Assembly: GCA_905221605.1 (NCBI GenBank)
Contig: CAJNDS010002193.1
Span: forward strand, 438,301 to 502,300
DNA length: 64,000 bases
Source: Symbiodinium natans
Lineage: Eukaryota > Sar > Dinophyceae > Suessiales > Symbiodiniaceae
Direction of reading: 5' to 3'
Positions 50,701-58,958 of this stretch are shown one piece after another. How positions within the stretch are numbered: position 1 is the stretch's first letter; the number at the start of each line of letters is the position of its first letter. Under the pieces are notes generated by a model. It did not search any database. It was given only the letters and a program-made list of their open reading frames with translations, and was not told the DNA's origin. A program made the translations under genes and the position numbers.

Positions 50701-51400
50701 CGTCGTCCAGGCTCGACAACCGCGCTTCGAAGGCGTAGGCCCTGTCCTTCCGGGTCTTGCTGTGATCCTCGCACCTGGGCATTCTGATTCCCAGCGTGTC
50801 GAGGACGTGAAAGTCGGGACCCGGCCTGAAGCCCAGGCCCATCCTTCCGGCGCAGTCCAATGCTCTGCCGCCGAGGATCAGTCCGTGCCAATCGGACGTC
50901 GCCCTGGCTGCGATTTTGCATCGCACGAAAATTTCAGTGTTGGGGCGACAGTCGTCCGCCGTCCTGCCTTCCAGCAGCGTGACGCGCAAGACTGCTGCCC
51001 CCTTCAGAGGAACGGGGGCTCCCGAAGCAATGCCATGCACATATTCGGGGTGGACCCACTTCTCGAGTCTCACGACCGGGAAGCCGGGATCTTCGGTACC
51101 GATCCCCAGCTCTGCAGCCCGGTTCATCATGCCCACCACAAGTTCCTCGGTTACGTGGTTTGCGCCGGCGCATCCGTCGAGCATGCACTCGACCTTACGG
51201 TCGAGCACCTGGACTACCGTTCTGTACTGGTAGCCTCCTGGCTCGTTGTCCGCCAGGTTCCACCAGTCCTTCGGCAGATCGTCCAGGGTGGCGAACTTGT
51301 CCCGCCCACCCTTGCTCAACGGAAGCGCGTGCTGCTGCACCGCGGCGCGTCCCGCGGCTCCTGAGACGCCTGCCTGGACGCCTGAGCTGCCTATCTGGAC
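44642..51400 (-). CDS. Retroelement ORF2, copy 1: protease, RT C-terminal part, RNase H, integrase, first half of MT-like domain
   Basis: This is the uninterrupted copy of ORF2, cut at its N-terminus by the N gap. Approximate domain positions are retropepsin-like 51226-50774, RT thumb/connection 49741-49349, RNase H 49186-48809 and integrase 46723-45746. The region near 47155 keeps one base that copy 2 has lost, so RNase H and integrase are in one frame here. The ORF stops at 44642 inside the methyltransferase-like domain, exactly as in copy 2. The residue-level description is given under the copy 2 entries. Confidence 0.8.
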   Translation of the reverse strand, partial: VQIGSSGVQAGVSGAAGRAAVQQHALPLSKGGRDKFATLDDLPKDWWNLADNEPGGYQYRTVVQVLDRKVECMLDGCAGANHVTEELVVGMMNRAAELGIGTEDPGFPVVRLEKWVHPEYVHGIASGAPVPLKGAAVLRVTLLEGRTADDCRPNTEIFVRCKIAARATSDWHGLILGGRALDCAGRMGLGFRPGPDFHVLDTLGIRMPRCEDHSKTRKDRAYAFEARLSSLDDASCTEPGGGSRELLRYDGEEPLELSPGDGVLVPVVREQGVSAEGSLSEVVLPVECGVEAVPGLWPTGEGKGFVLLAAQECDHSLQPGEVVAEVRSGLVSTAACGCGAVETVFESEPSPQACADCGVAVASLDHDPCFACGSASRAAARSFQGCSSCARSFGRLRTGARIGVLSVLAAVTVLASVWGGSGPVGRPVEEPGVLSCLDHLPSVDSWWEAPGGYASVWGRRPAQQDLGTLAVEKAPYETCLLQRVGEAWRLWDTRDLRVAESVACSDEVPVTERLAVFRTRKGPRWAGWRAGSATAGRGASDAVRPADAVDTARCPSYHIVESWDIEKMIEEPPTDYYYEKLAADMRARHPKACPHLLDHLVSLEGFLDKSILFGFSFGISKAEVCVSKGKLLGHNIGRDGSSPDEERCQAVIDFPPLWEKLHIQQFLGCANWLRGYLPVEYGHAAKILGQWQKPGAVFPEGGLGSAATEGCKAFKAIKRMMQNRINLATFDEASAADGSCPLEQIADASGIAVGGSVVQMTRDLSQLKVLMTHSKSLTPAQQNWPPLIQEAFAQLEVKRATRRMFGSIRTLCWTDHANLTRAQTSDIGMDPKLVRWVAEILMDGSEIRSLSGRSATLGDSFSRNPKDRDALLAARTKDLEGLSGQLRGFDLDQYLGEGTEGDGPVPWAVGNDAVPEPAGRVQAAAVPMCVVAALPVRVMVVFDYARWKEQDAELTEIRRVFQASLPGVSVAVRGCWGPFEDTDGLASHFDCGAGRLAGTKKIKRIRVDLLTSCAKVLREASGFRPQFLIGLGQGGLVTAVLRWPLVVELTLQARNLQRKEARAVGEAWAGIKAIWAVRPRLWRTQQGHLEVAEACPELKKDFPEPPLRGFGIVGKQALGAEVLRSLRLDAVRSIDDASIRGMLDEPSRPLWDHEGLCICGKRTYLFSRCPACIEKEAVDTSVEIAEREELEPPLEGDLEAHEVGLEVNSVLATLDRTGGLFRVGSSTIQQWAVGFRTTPKDAPVPTAYGMLSGKIWKKGHSTKLSLGSQHKDLSKWGDVKPYWTTWVVREDGAVVAGHNCSPLDAVQGDIVVHWSSVVNWHGHRHVVNEQCEVLWRSKGKEVALDPSFGKLIALVGRVTQVIGWRATGEASDPRSSTRQASRVLAQFSASNEGVEGHWTAGAISRGKNANECKPKDRVLAFMGEEHKGPAVVLELVSHSPILCIWDHSSTKVKVEFKGGVQSLSLIAEEDENRREQLAVEARDAANISEFRVTGSLRTAWYEGQRRGPSLAGSIRKPEPPMVISGDGLLEREVTLRTGQTVVVPVVPNGAAGANGVTWRRACYNSVHCGVLGAHRSAEVTIKLLERAVWWPDLEKDVRTWVAKCLACIKGRSRPTKVEARAVKCGAETCWQEVSVDCEGPNREDREGHRYSLTYFDCLSHAVLLEPMRSLTHAEVRRAFVRCVLRSRTIPSLIRSDRGPEFKNALMAELSAMLGTEWRFSAPLRPCELGANERVHQEVQKVLGAVVRQVGASLSEAWADWLVVAEYVIDNTPGPHGYTPRDLERSWSLALPLEKDVLRDALQFEPISDWARSQFKQFSELAAAVREHWTRSSEARAKLANRHRRTVDLKPGDRVVWNAPRARSEGAGRAPWKPGLTGPWRVLEVKGHRLTLEPSMESGGTSSARRGPMEAHAEDCILVPADADGAESREPVVFEDDETGGDGSSRPSLGQQVQGDAKQVEFTLTRRGRDFVLRLGDRIAYQGVGGGPKVCRLGRVTQVDAARAQVGVHRYLPDASGVRVKWRLAYIAEDGALTLSEGTRPAHEAVSVKEIISKIDLNRDGVLAAASARKLDKGAYSLQDRTLERASRAGTSVLSIQEALADLLVAEPRALQPRASPESGAVESWFRQYFLGGVADVLEVAWGDAVVSDAARRHGYRVVPAFVQGKQAYGITWDLAAEEHLEAISGAVLRTEPKVLVIGLEGKNVPRAFLQLVVRCAGTHTRGRPRRVAFAGAKRRVGTLAARGVGRLVWDAR

Positions 51401-51500
51401 NNNNNNNNNNNNNNNNNNNNNNNNNNNNNNNNNNNNNNNNNNNNNNNNNNNNNNNNNNNNNNNNNNNNNNNNNNNNNNNNNNNNNNNNNNNNNNNNNNNN
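51401..51500. other. Assembly gap of 100 N
   Basis: A gap of round length, so probably of unknown size. By comparison of the copies it hides at least the 3' end of copy 2 (counterpart of 37010-39727), the Gag end of copy 1 (counterpart of 63191 and beyond), and any LTRs between. Confidence 0.97.
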
Positions 51501-52998
51501 TTGGCCAGAAGGATCTCGTACTCCAGCTCATCTTGGCTGCTCTCGGAGCCCGAGTCCCTCTGTTCGCCGCGCCGCGGATCCGGGATCCCGCGGGACACGA
51601 CCTCTGCCAAGCGGAGGGGTGTGCTGCACCTAAAGCACAGCTGCCTGAATGAAAGGTTCCATTCATAGCAGTTAGGGCACTGCCACCCTGCTATGCGGAG
51701 CGCTTCGCTGATGTGATCATCGCGCTCCGCCTTCTCCGCCTGGCGCCGCTCCCGCTTCTTGGCGCGCTCGGCCGCCTGCGCCTCCTCGGCCGCCTGGAGG
51801 GCTTCAGCGAGTTCCTCATCGCTGAGGAGCCTCGCGGCATCTGCCCGCGCTTGTTGGTCTTCAAGCTCTTCGGCAGAAAACCTCCGCCGCCATTGCTCCG
51901 GCGCGGTTTGGGGATCCACCTCCCACCACCCGATGTCGATCCCATTGATCCATCGGCCGTCGCACGGGGCGCCCGCATTCGGGCCGCCCGCGTGCGTGGT
52001 GAGGCACTGGTCCCTGGTCCTCGGTCACCGGGTTAATGGCTTCGCAGAAGAAGCACCGCCAGCTGCCGTAGGGGTAAAAGCGGCCTTCGACGTAGGCTCG
52101 GTTGGCTGGGAGGGCGACCTCGTCCGCCTCATCCGCGGTGGCAGCCTCCATCTCAACCGAGACCTCTTCGTCCTTGACGACCTCCGTCTCCTCCTCCTGT
52201 TCCTCCTTGACCAGGGGCTCTTCCTCCTCCCGGCCAACCTTGAGGTGGGACTCAGTGCGAACCTCGGCGCGCATCAAAATGACGTCAAGGCTATCTGCGG
52301 CTGGGTCGCCCGCGAAGAAGGAGTCGATCTCCTTGGCATGGAGATCGTCGAGAGGCGTCACCAGGTCCGGCGAGTAGTCTCGCTTGGAGCGACGCTCGGC
52401 CAGGCGTCGCTGGATGTCGCCCTTCGGCGGCTCGAGGGCCCGCCCGCGCGGAGCGGCCTTCCGCGGAGGCTCGGGCACGGCCTCCTCCGTGGGCTCGCTC
52501 TTGGGCGTGGACCCTCCATCGCTTCCCTCTGGAGCACCAGGGGGGTCCAGCTCGGGGTCGTCGCGAAGCCACCCCGGCGGATGGCTACCACCATAGATGT
52601 GGTGCGATCCATCCTCAAGCTGGATTCGGTCCCCTCGCCTCAGGAGCGGGACTCTCGAGTGATCGTACCCGTTGGCTTTGTGGTACCTAATCACTCGGAG
52701 CATGGGCACCTCCCCATACCCCACCGTCCTTTCCTCGGCGGAACAGCCGTCCCCGCCAGTCCTGACGAAAAGGGTCAAGAGGTGCGGAGGGGCTGATCCC
52801 CAGGTTGGGCGGAAGAGAGGCGCCATGGCAGGCCGCCTGATGCAAGTGGTACTGCACCAGCGACTCAAACGCTAGCCCGCATCCCGGAGCCGAACATCCG
52901 TAGTGGCCGTCAGCGTTGTGAGGCGGACTGGGCGGTCCCGCCTCCCGAAGGCCTGGCGGTACTGCTCGGCCCTGCAGCCCCGGGGGCGTCCTGACCAT
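51501..52998 (-). pseudogene. Retroelement ORF4, copy 2, broken and truncated
   Basis: Compared with copy 1 it has one extra C in a C-run at about 52718-52722 and a 7-base tandem duplication at about 52010-52022, each shifting the frame. The C2H2 finger and both RanBP2-finger regions can still be read in different frames. The TM, SWIM and PLD parts are lost in the N gap. Confidence 0.85.
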
Positions 52999-55900
52999 CG
53001 TCAGACACCTCTTCCCCGTCGGCGCCTTCCCCGGCCGCCCGACTCTCTCCCTCTCGGCGCAGCGTTTTGAGGGACTCCTCCCGCTTGGTGATCTTCTCCA
53101 GCTTCACCATCGCAGTTCCCGCAACCTCCAGTATTCTCGACTGGAGCTTCTGCGCTCTAAGAAGAGCTTCGGACCGCGCGAGGTATTCCTTCGCGCTGGT
53201 GACCACAGACTGGCCGAGCACGAGAACTCCTTCCTCCGTGCTCTCGGCCTGGGCCCCACTAGCGGGCTCCTCGTCCTCCTTCACTCTGACCGCGGCTGGA
53301 GGCGCCCGCGTGTCGGGAAGATCCGAGCTGGAACTATCTTCCTCGACACCTTCAGCTGCTTGGGCTGCCTCTTCCTCGAGCGAGTCCTCGGGCTCGAGGA
53401 CATTGGGGCCCGGGATGTTGCGCCTAGGGGACACCTTGGGCTTCGCTGGCACGATCGAAGTCCTAGGAGTGCCTAGGGGACGCCCTTTGGCCTTAGGCGC
53501 GGCCTTAGGAGGGGTAACAGGTTGGGCGGCCCCCGCGGCCATGACACGACCCGCAGGGGCCAGCACAACCGTCGAGGAGCTCGCCGCGCCACTGCTGGCC
53601 GCAGCAGCTTGGGACGCTTGGACCGTGCCCAGTTTCGGTCCTCGCCCCAACGGCGGGTTGGGGCCCGCACTGGGGTCGCCTAAACTCTTTAGGTCGACAC
53701 GCAAGACCAACCTATCCACTTCCAACTCAGCTATCAAGTCTGAGTAGACAGGCGAGCCCCTGGGGAGTGCCCAGATGCGGGAAATGCCGGTGGCCCTAAT
53801 CTGGCCAGTGAGGGCCACCCCATCCGCTCCAGCATAGATGGGCACTCCGGCGTCCCGCAGGACCGCCAGCCGGACCTCGACGATGCAAGTCGATCCGCGG
53901 CGGAACCCGCGCCTTCCGTCCTCCCACTGCGTGGGGCAGTGTCCTAGGACGTAGTGAACCCCGAGGCGGCCTCCCGGCCCGCCGCCGGGGATCAGGCCGT
54001 TCTGCAACAGGCTTGGCACGACATGCAAGTCCGTGCCGTGCCACATGGCCGGGCCATACTGACGGATGAGGTCGTCGATGGCCGTCTCACTTAGGCCCTC
54101 CATCATGAACCCCATCGGATGGCCGCAATCGGCAGAGTGGCCTTGGAAGGCACGAAGGAAACCAGCGTGCGAGGTATCCAACCTCGGTTTCCGCTGGCTG
54201 GCGTCGTGCGCGACCGCCTGGTTGTACTGGTTGATGGTGATCCCGAGTTGCTCGATCAACTCGTCAACCGGGTAGAGGCCGCCCGGACCGAACCGGCCTC
54301 TGCAGCCACCTTCGCCGTGCCGCATGCATCGGACTAGCAGGCGCTGCGCGTCGTCTATCGTGGGCGGGCCCTTTCTGCCCTTAGGGCCTGGGCTCTTGCT
54401 TTTGCCCCTGCCCTTAGACCCTCCTCCACCCATCGCGGCACTGAGGCCCGCGGCTTTGCTGGACCTCCGATTGGTGAGGGAAACCTGACGCGCCCTTGAG
54501 CGGCCAGGACACGGCCCGCTGCAAGGGGCCGGTGTGCAGTAGTGGTAGGCAGCCGCTCCCGCGCGGCCAGGGCACGGCCCGCAGCGGGGCCTTGTGGTTG
54601 ACCACGAAGGTCCGGGCGACCGATCGGTCGCTCCCGCGCGGTCTGGTCGCGACCCGCAGCGGGGCGCAGTGCACAGGCACGAACGCGGGGAGGGACTACC
54701 TACCCTAGGCTCTACAACACACTTGAACCGCTGCGGCGGGGGTTTGGGGAGTTTCCTTAAGGTCGGGGCTTTAAGGCTTCTACGGCTTCTGCTTCGACCT
54801 TGGACCGAACCTCTAGGCCTGCTTCCTACACACTGGCTGCGGGACACACGAACGAAGCTGCACGCGACGAACGACGGAAAATCCTTCTGTCCGCAGACCG
54901 GCGACCTGGGAAACGGCCCGCCCCAAAAACACCCGCCCTGAACACAGAAACACCCGAACAGCCCCAACATCCTGAGCATCAGAACGCGCGTGGGGTGATT
55001 CTGGTCCGAGCGCGCCGCGTCATGGTTCGCGCGCTTGGAGTTGTGCGCACCGCGAACGCCTAAGGCTTCAAGAGCAGACGACGCGCTCTGCGGAGCCGCG
55101 ACTGCCCCCTTGGCGCACGCTTCGCGCACCGCCCCCTCGGCTTGGGCATCAGTGAAAAACTGCCCATCAATGACCCTACCCGTCCTAACAGTAAGATCAT
55201 CCACGTAGGCAATCCACTCCTTAGTATACTTAAGGCGCCTACCTCTGCCGGGGGCATAGGCCCTATCAACCACAAAGTTGAAGTCATCTGGGCCGTTAAT
55301 CGGGCCAAAGGTGAGGCCGACAGGGAGATACTTCCCTGATCTTGCCACAATGGCCAACACCTCGCGAGCACGCTTGGTGTTCCTAATCTGATTAAACCCA
55401 CTAACCGCATCCACGAAGGTATACCAAACCGAACCTACTGCGGCGGCGAGCACATCGCTGCCCCGCCGACAATAGTACGTGGAGCGCTTAATTCGGGCAT
55501 TCACACGGCGGTAGTCAACCACCAAGCGTCGCTTCCTATGCCGCTTGTAGCTGGGCATTTCCTTGGTCGGAAACGGCGCAGATCCCCAAGCCGAGCTGCC
55601 GCGGATCAACTGACCCCGCTTGCATTCTTCTTCAAGCTTGTCGTCGACCCATTGCGCGGACTCGCCCCTCAGACTGTGAGGCTGGGACGAGACCGGCGGC
55701 CCGGTGGGGATGCAGTCATGGGCGAACTTCCTGACCGTGGTCCTGGTGGTGTCCTCCACCCAGAACCCAGCGGCCTTTCGCCGTATGACCTCCCTGACGG
55801 CTGCGATGTCAGCATCGGTCAGCCCTGGTCTGGTTGGTCCAGGCTCGATCTTCAAACCCGACCATACGAGGTCTCTATAGGCCTCGGTGCGCCTAGGATC

Positions 55901-56545
55901 CTCCGCGACCTTCTCGCCCGCAAGAGCATAGACCTCAAGGTCAGCCCGGACGGAATCCCAGTCCTTGGCGTCCGCCTTGGTCCGCCAAAACGCTTCTTTC
56001 TCCGCGGCATACTTATCCACCTCCTTATCCAGCTCCGCACGCTCTGCTGGCGTGAGGTCCTCGCCCGACCGCACGTCCGGGAGAGGAACGACTGGAGAGG
56101 GCTGTGGCGCAGCCGCGGCGCTATCTGCACCCGCAGTCGCTGGAAAGCTTTCAACTGCAGCGGTGCACAGCTCTTCTGCGCCCCTCAGACCAAGGTCCTG
56201 GAGCGAGGCGCAGAAAGCCGCTCCTATGAGGTTGTAGTCAGCTTGCGCGCGCTCAACGTGCTTGTGCCGCACTGCGCCCAACGCATCCGGCCTACTACAC
56301 CTCAAACCTACCGATTCTAGGCTGAAGTCGGCGAGCCACAGGGCCCCGCTCTCAACGAGGTTGCCGCGGCCACTGGCCCGCGCGAACTGGCACATGTCAG
56401 CCCGCACGAAAGCCCAAGGCCAGCGTGGCTCAGCGAGCGTCCCAAACAAGGCGCCCCACTCCTCTAGCCGCCAAGGTTCCCACTCGCCTTTTTGCGCCTG
56501 CAAACGCAACGCGACGTGGGCGCCCGCGCGTGTGCGTTCCTGCAC
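52910..56545 (-). CDS. Retroelement ORF3, copy 2 (intact): MT-like half, RT fingers/palm, KptA/Tpt1-like domain
   Basis: 1211 residues. Residues 1-120 continue a degenerate methyltransferase-like domain begun in ORF2. Residues 263-460 are the N-terminal part of a Ty3/gypsy reverse transcriptase: RRLVVDYRRVNARIKRS, catalytic D379 in FVDAVSGFNQI, and Y447-V-D449-D450. The thumb is absent after it. Residues 500-704 are Cys/Arg/Pro-rich and non-globular. Residues 732-935 match KptA/Tpt1 RNA 2'-phosphotransferases: VRCMRHG (the LRH motif), LRAFQGHS (R798, H803), MWHGT (H836), GVHYVLG, and ADGVALT (the NGVWLT position). Tpt1 removes a 2'-phosphate from spliced tRNA using NAD+. A Met at 705 could start the KptA-like part separately (54433). 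The tail is Ala/Pro/Glu-rich with a coiled coil. The initiation codon listed is GTG, so translation may enter by +1 frameshift from ORF2. Confidence 0.75.
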   Translation of the reverse strand: MQERTRAGAHVALRLQAQKGEWEPWRLEEWGALFGTLAEPRWPWAFVRADMCQFARASGRGNLVESGALWLADFSLESVGLRCSRPDALGAVRHKHVERAQADYNLIGAAFCASLQDLGLRGAEELCTAAVESFPATAGADSAAAAPQPSPVVPLPDVRSGEDLTPAERAELDKEVDKYAAEKEAFWRTKADAKDWDSVRADLEVYALAGEKVAEDPRRTEAYRDLVWSGLKIEPGPTRPGLTDADIAAVREVIRRKAAGFWVEDTTRTTVRKFAHDCIPTGPPVSSQPHSLRGESAQWVDDKLEEECKRGQLIRGSSAWGSAPFPTKEMPSYKRHRKRRLVVDYRRVNARIKRSTYYCRRGSDVLAAAVGSVWYTFVDAVSGFNQIRNTKRAREVLAIVARSGKYLPVGLTFGPINGPDDFNFVVDRAYAPGRGRRLKYTKEWIAYVDDLTVRTGRVIDGQFFTDAQAEGAVREACAKGAVAAPQSASSALEALGVRGAHNSKRANHDAARSDQNHPTRVLMLRMLGLFGCFCVQGGCFWGGPFPRSPVCGQKDFPSFVACSFVRVSRSQCVGSRPRGSVQGRSRSRRSLKAPTLRKLPKPPPQRFKCVVEPRVGSPSPRSCLCTAPRCGSRPDRAGATDRSPGPSWSTTRPRCGPCPGRAGAAAYHYCTPAPCSGPCPGRSRARQVSLTNRRSSKAAGLSAAMGGGGSKGRGKSKSPGPKGRKGPPTIDDAQRLLVRCMRHGEGGCRGRFGPGGLYPVDELIEQLGITINQYNQAVAHDASQRKPRLDTSHAGFLRAFQGHSADCGHPMGFMMEGLSETAIDDLIRQYGPAMWHGTDLHVVPSLLQNGLIPGGGPGGRLGVHYVLGHCPTQWEDGRRGFRRGSTCIVEVRLAVLRDAGVPIYAGADGVALTGQIRATGISRIWALPRGSPVYSDLIAELEVDRLVLRVDLKSLGDPSAGPNPPLGRGPKLGTVQASQAAAASSGAASSSTVVLAPAGRVMAAGAAQPVTPPKAAPKAKGRPLGTPRTSIVPAKPKVSPRRNIPGPNVLEPEDSLEEEAAQAAEGVEEDSSSSDLPDTRAPPAAVRVKEDEEPASGAQAESTEEGVLVLGQSVVTSAKEYLARSEALLRAQKLQSRILEVAGTAMVKLEKITKREESLKTLRREGESRAAGEGADGEEVSDDGQDAPGAAGPSSTARPSGGGTAQSASQR

Positions 56546-58958
56546 ACCGGACGACTAGCTGGAGGAAAGCCCGGGGCACATTCTTGCCCTCAAGCCCAAT
56601 TACGAGCACCTTCGGCTCTGTGCGCAGAACAGCGCCGCTAATGGCCTCCAAGTGCTCTTCTGCGGCCAGGTCCCAGGTGATCCCGTAGGCCTGCTTGCCT
56701 TGCACAAAAGCGGGAACAACCCTGTACCCGTGCCTCCTCGCCGCGTCGGAAACGACCGCGTCACCCCAAGCAACCTCTAAGACATCAGCAACCCCACCAA
56801 GGAAATACTGCCGGAACCAACTCTCGACAGCACCCGACTCTGGGGAAGCCCTAGGCTGCAACGCGCGGGGTTCCGCGACCAAGAGGTCCGCGAGGGCCTC
56901 TTGGATCGAGAGCACACTCGTGCCGGCACGAGACGCTCGCTCGAGGGTCCTGTCCTGCAACGAATACGCCCCCTTGTCCAACTTTCTGGCCGAGGCTGCA
57001 GCAAGCACGCCGTCGCGGTTTAGGTCGATTTTGGAAATGATTTCCTTCACAGAAACCGCTTCATGGGCCGGACGGGTCCCTTCTGAAAGCGTGAGCGCTC
57101 CGTCCTCGGCGATATATGCAAGCCGCCATTTGACGCGAACCCCGCTGGCGTCGGGGAGATAGCGATGGACGCCGACCTGCGCACGGGCCGCATCCACCTG
57201 CGTGACCCGTCCTAACCTGCACACCTTCGGGCCTCCACCTACGCCCCGATAGGCAATGCGGTCGCCAAGGCGGAGGACGAAGTCCCTCCCGCGCCTGGTC
57301 AGCGTGAACTCCACCTGCTTGGCGTCGCCTTGAACCTGTTGCCCTAAGCTGGGGCGAGACGAGCCGTCCCCGCCGGTTTCATCGTCTTCAAAGACGACCG
57401 GCTCGCGGGATTCCGCGCCATCTGCATCCGCAGGAACAAGAATGCAGTCTTCTGCGTGCGCCTCCATCGGGCCGCGCCGGGCGGAAGAAGTACCCCCCGA
57501 CTCCATCGACACGGGCTCCAAGGTGAGCCTGTGGCCCTTGACTTCCAACACGCGCCAGGGGCCGGTCAGACCCGGTTTCCAAGGCACACGCCCCGCCCCC
57601 TCTGAGCGGGCCCTCGGAGCGTTCCAGACCACTCGGTCGCCTGGTTTAAGGTCCACAGTGCGCCTATGGCGATTTGCAAGTTTCGCCCGCGCTTCTGAAG
57701 ACCGCGTCCAGTGCTCTCGGACCGCAGCAGCTAGCTCCGAGAACTGTTTGAACTGGCTCCGAGCCCAATCAGAGATGGGTTCAAACTGCAAGGCGTCTCG
57801 CAGGACGTCCTTTTCAAGTGGTAGAGCGAGCGACCAGCTCCGCTCTAGGTCCCTCGGGGTATACCCGTGGGGTCCCGGAGTGTTGTCTATGACGTACTCC
57901 GCCACCACGAGCCAATCCGCCCAAGCTTCGGAAAGGGAGGCGCCGACTTGCCTGACGACCGCCCCCAGCACCTTTTGAACTTCTTGGTGGACTCGCTCGT
58001 TTGCGCCCAACTCACAAGGCCGCAAGGGCGCGCTGAACCGCCACTCGGTCCCAAGCATAGCGCTGAGTTCTGCCATGAGCGCATTCTTGAACTCTGGCCC
58101 TCTATCCGACCTGATGAGGCTCGGGATCGTCCTGCTGCGAAGCACACAGCGTACGAACGCCCTCCTGACTTCAGCATGAGTCAGAGACCTCATCGGCTCG
58201 AGGAGGACAGCATGACTGAGGCAATCGAAGTACGTAAGCGAGTACCTATGCCCTTCCCTGTCCTCTCGGTTCGGGCCTTCACAGTCCACGCTGACTTCCT
58301 GCCAGCATGTCTCGGCGCCACATTTGACCGCACGAGCCTCGACCTTCGTCGGCCGAGAGCGGCCCTTAATGCAAGCGAGACATTTGGCGACCCAGGTCCG
58401 CACATCTTTTTCTAAGTCGGGCCACCAGACTGCCCTCTCTAGCAGCTTGATGGTAACCTCAGCAGACCTATGGGCCCCAAGGACTCCACAGTGGACTGAA
58501 TTGTAGCAGGCGCGGCGCCAGGTCACCCCATTCGCGCCCGCAGCCCCGTTGGGAACCACTGGGACGACGACGGTTTGACCCGTCCTGAGGGTCACCTCGC
58601 GCTCCAGCAACCCGTCTCCGGATATCACCATCGGCGGCTCCGGCTTGCGAATCGAGCCCGCCAATGAGGGATCGCGCCGCTGGCCCTCGTACCACGCCGT
58701 ACGAAGGGATCCCGTGACTCGGAACTCCGAAATGTTCGCCGCGTCCCTTGCTTCGACCGCAAGCTGCTCACGACGACTTTCGTCCTCCTCCGCGATCAGG
58801 CTCAAAGACTGAACACCGCCCTTAAACTCGACCTTGACCTTGGTTGAGGAATGGTCCCAAATGCACAGGATGGGGCTATGGCTGACGAGCTCTAGAACCA
58901 CTGCAGGGCCCTTGTGCTCCTCACCCATAAACGCCAAAACTCTACCTTCAGCTTGCAC
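56430..58958 (-). CDS. Retroelement ORF2, copy 2, 3' part: integrase and first half of MT-like domain
   Basis: It is separated from the 5' part by a one-base deletion near 58944. The integrase zinc finger is H156, H163, C193, C196 (H-x6-H-x29-C-x2-C). The catalytic core is D225, D285, E321 (D-x59-D-x35-E, the retroviral spacing), in SVDCEGP, SDRGPEFKN and GANERVHQE. A GPY/F-type module follows (LKPGDRVVW ... GPWRVLEV, about 437-473). Residues about 720-842 begin a methyltransferase-like domain (VLEVAWGDAVVSDAARRHGY) that is cut by the stop at 56430 and continues in the +1 frame in ORF3. Integrase joins the DNA copy to the host genome. Confidence 0.85.
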   Translation of the reverse strand: MQAEGRVLAFMGEEHKGPAVVLELVSHSPILCIWDHSSTKVKVEFKGGVQSLSLIAEEDESRREQLAVEARDAANISEFRVTGSLRTAWYEGQRRDPSLAGSIRKPEPPMVISGDGLLEREVTLRTGQTVVVPVVPNGAAGANGVTWRRACYNSVHCGVLGAHRSAEVTIKLLERAVWWPDLEKDVRTWVAKCLACIKGRSRPTKVEARAVKCGAETCWQEVSVDCEGPNREDREGHRYSLTYFDCLSHAVLLEPMRSLTHAEVRRAFVRCVLRSRTIPSLIRSDRGPEFKNALMAELSAMLGTEWRFSAPLRPCELGANERVHQEVQKVLGAVVRQVGASLSEAWADWLVVAEYVIDNTPGPHGYTPRDLERSWSLALPLEKDVLRDALQFEPISDWARSQFKQFSELAAAVREHWTRSSEARAKLANRHRRTVDLKPGDRVVWNAPRARSEGAGRVPWKPGLTGPWRVLEVKGHRLTLEPVSMESGGTSSARRGPMEAHAEDCILVPADADGAESREPVVFEDDETGGDGSSRPSLGQQVQGDAKQVEFTLTRRGRDFVLRLGDRIAYRGVGGGPKVCRLGRVTQVDAARAQVGVHRYLPDASGVRVKWRLAYIAEDGALTLSEGTRPAHEAVSVKEIISKIDLNRDGVLAAASARKLDKGAYSLQDRTLERASRAGTSVLSIQEALADLLVAEPRALQPRASPESGAVESWFRQYFLGGVADVLEVAWGDAVVSDAARRHGYRVVPAFVQGKQAYGITWDLAAEEHLEAISGAVLRTEPKVLVIGLEGKNVPRAFLQLVVRCAGTHTRGRPRRVAFAGAKRRVGTLAARGVGRLVWDAR

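Larger units (their letters stand above)
37010..51400 (-). mobile_element. Ty3/gypsy-related retroelement, copy 1
   Basis: GC-rich, minus-strand coding element with ORF2, ORF3 and ORF4 (ORF1 lost in the assembly gap). The left edge at 37010 starts TGTGAAGTCG right after an (AT)n tract, compatible with the CA end of a 3' LTR on the minus strand, but no second LTR is available for comparison. The part at 39728-51400 is nearly identical to 51501-63190. Relative to copy 2 it carries a private 7-base deletion at about 43979 that breaks ORF3. Confidence 0.85.

Noticed and set aside
51501-51919. Apparent continuous ORF across the N gap joining ORF4 of copy 2 to ORF2 of copy 1
   Set aside because: The frame match is accidental; the two sides belong to different parts of the element and the gap length is arbitrary.
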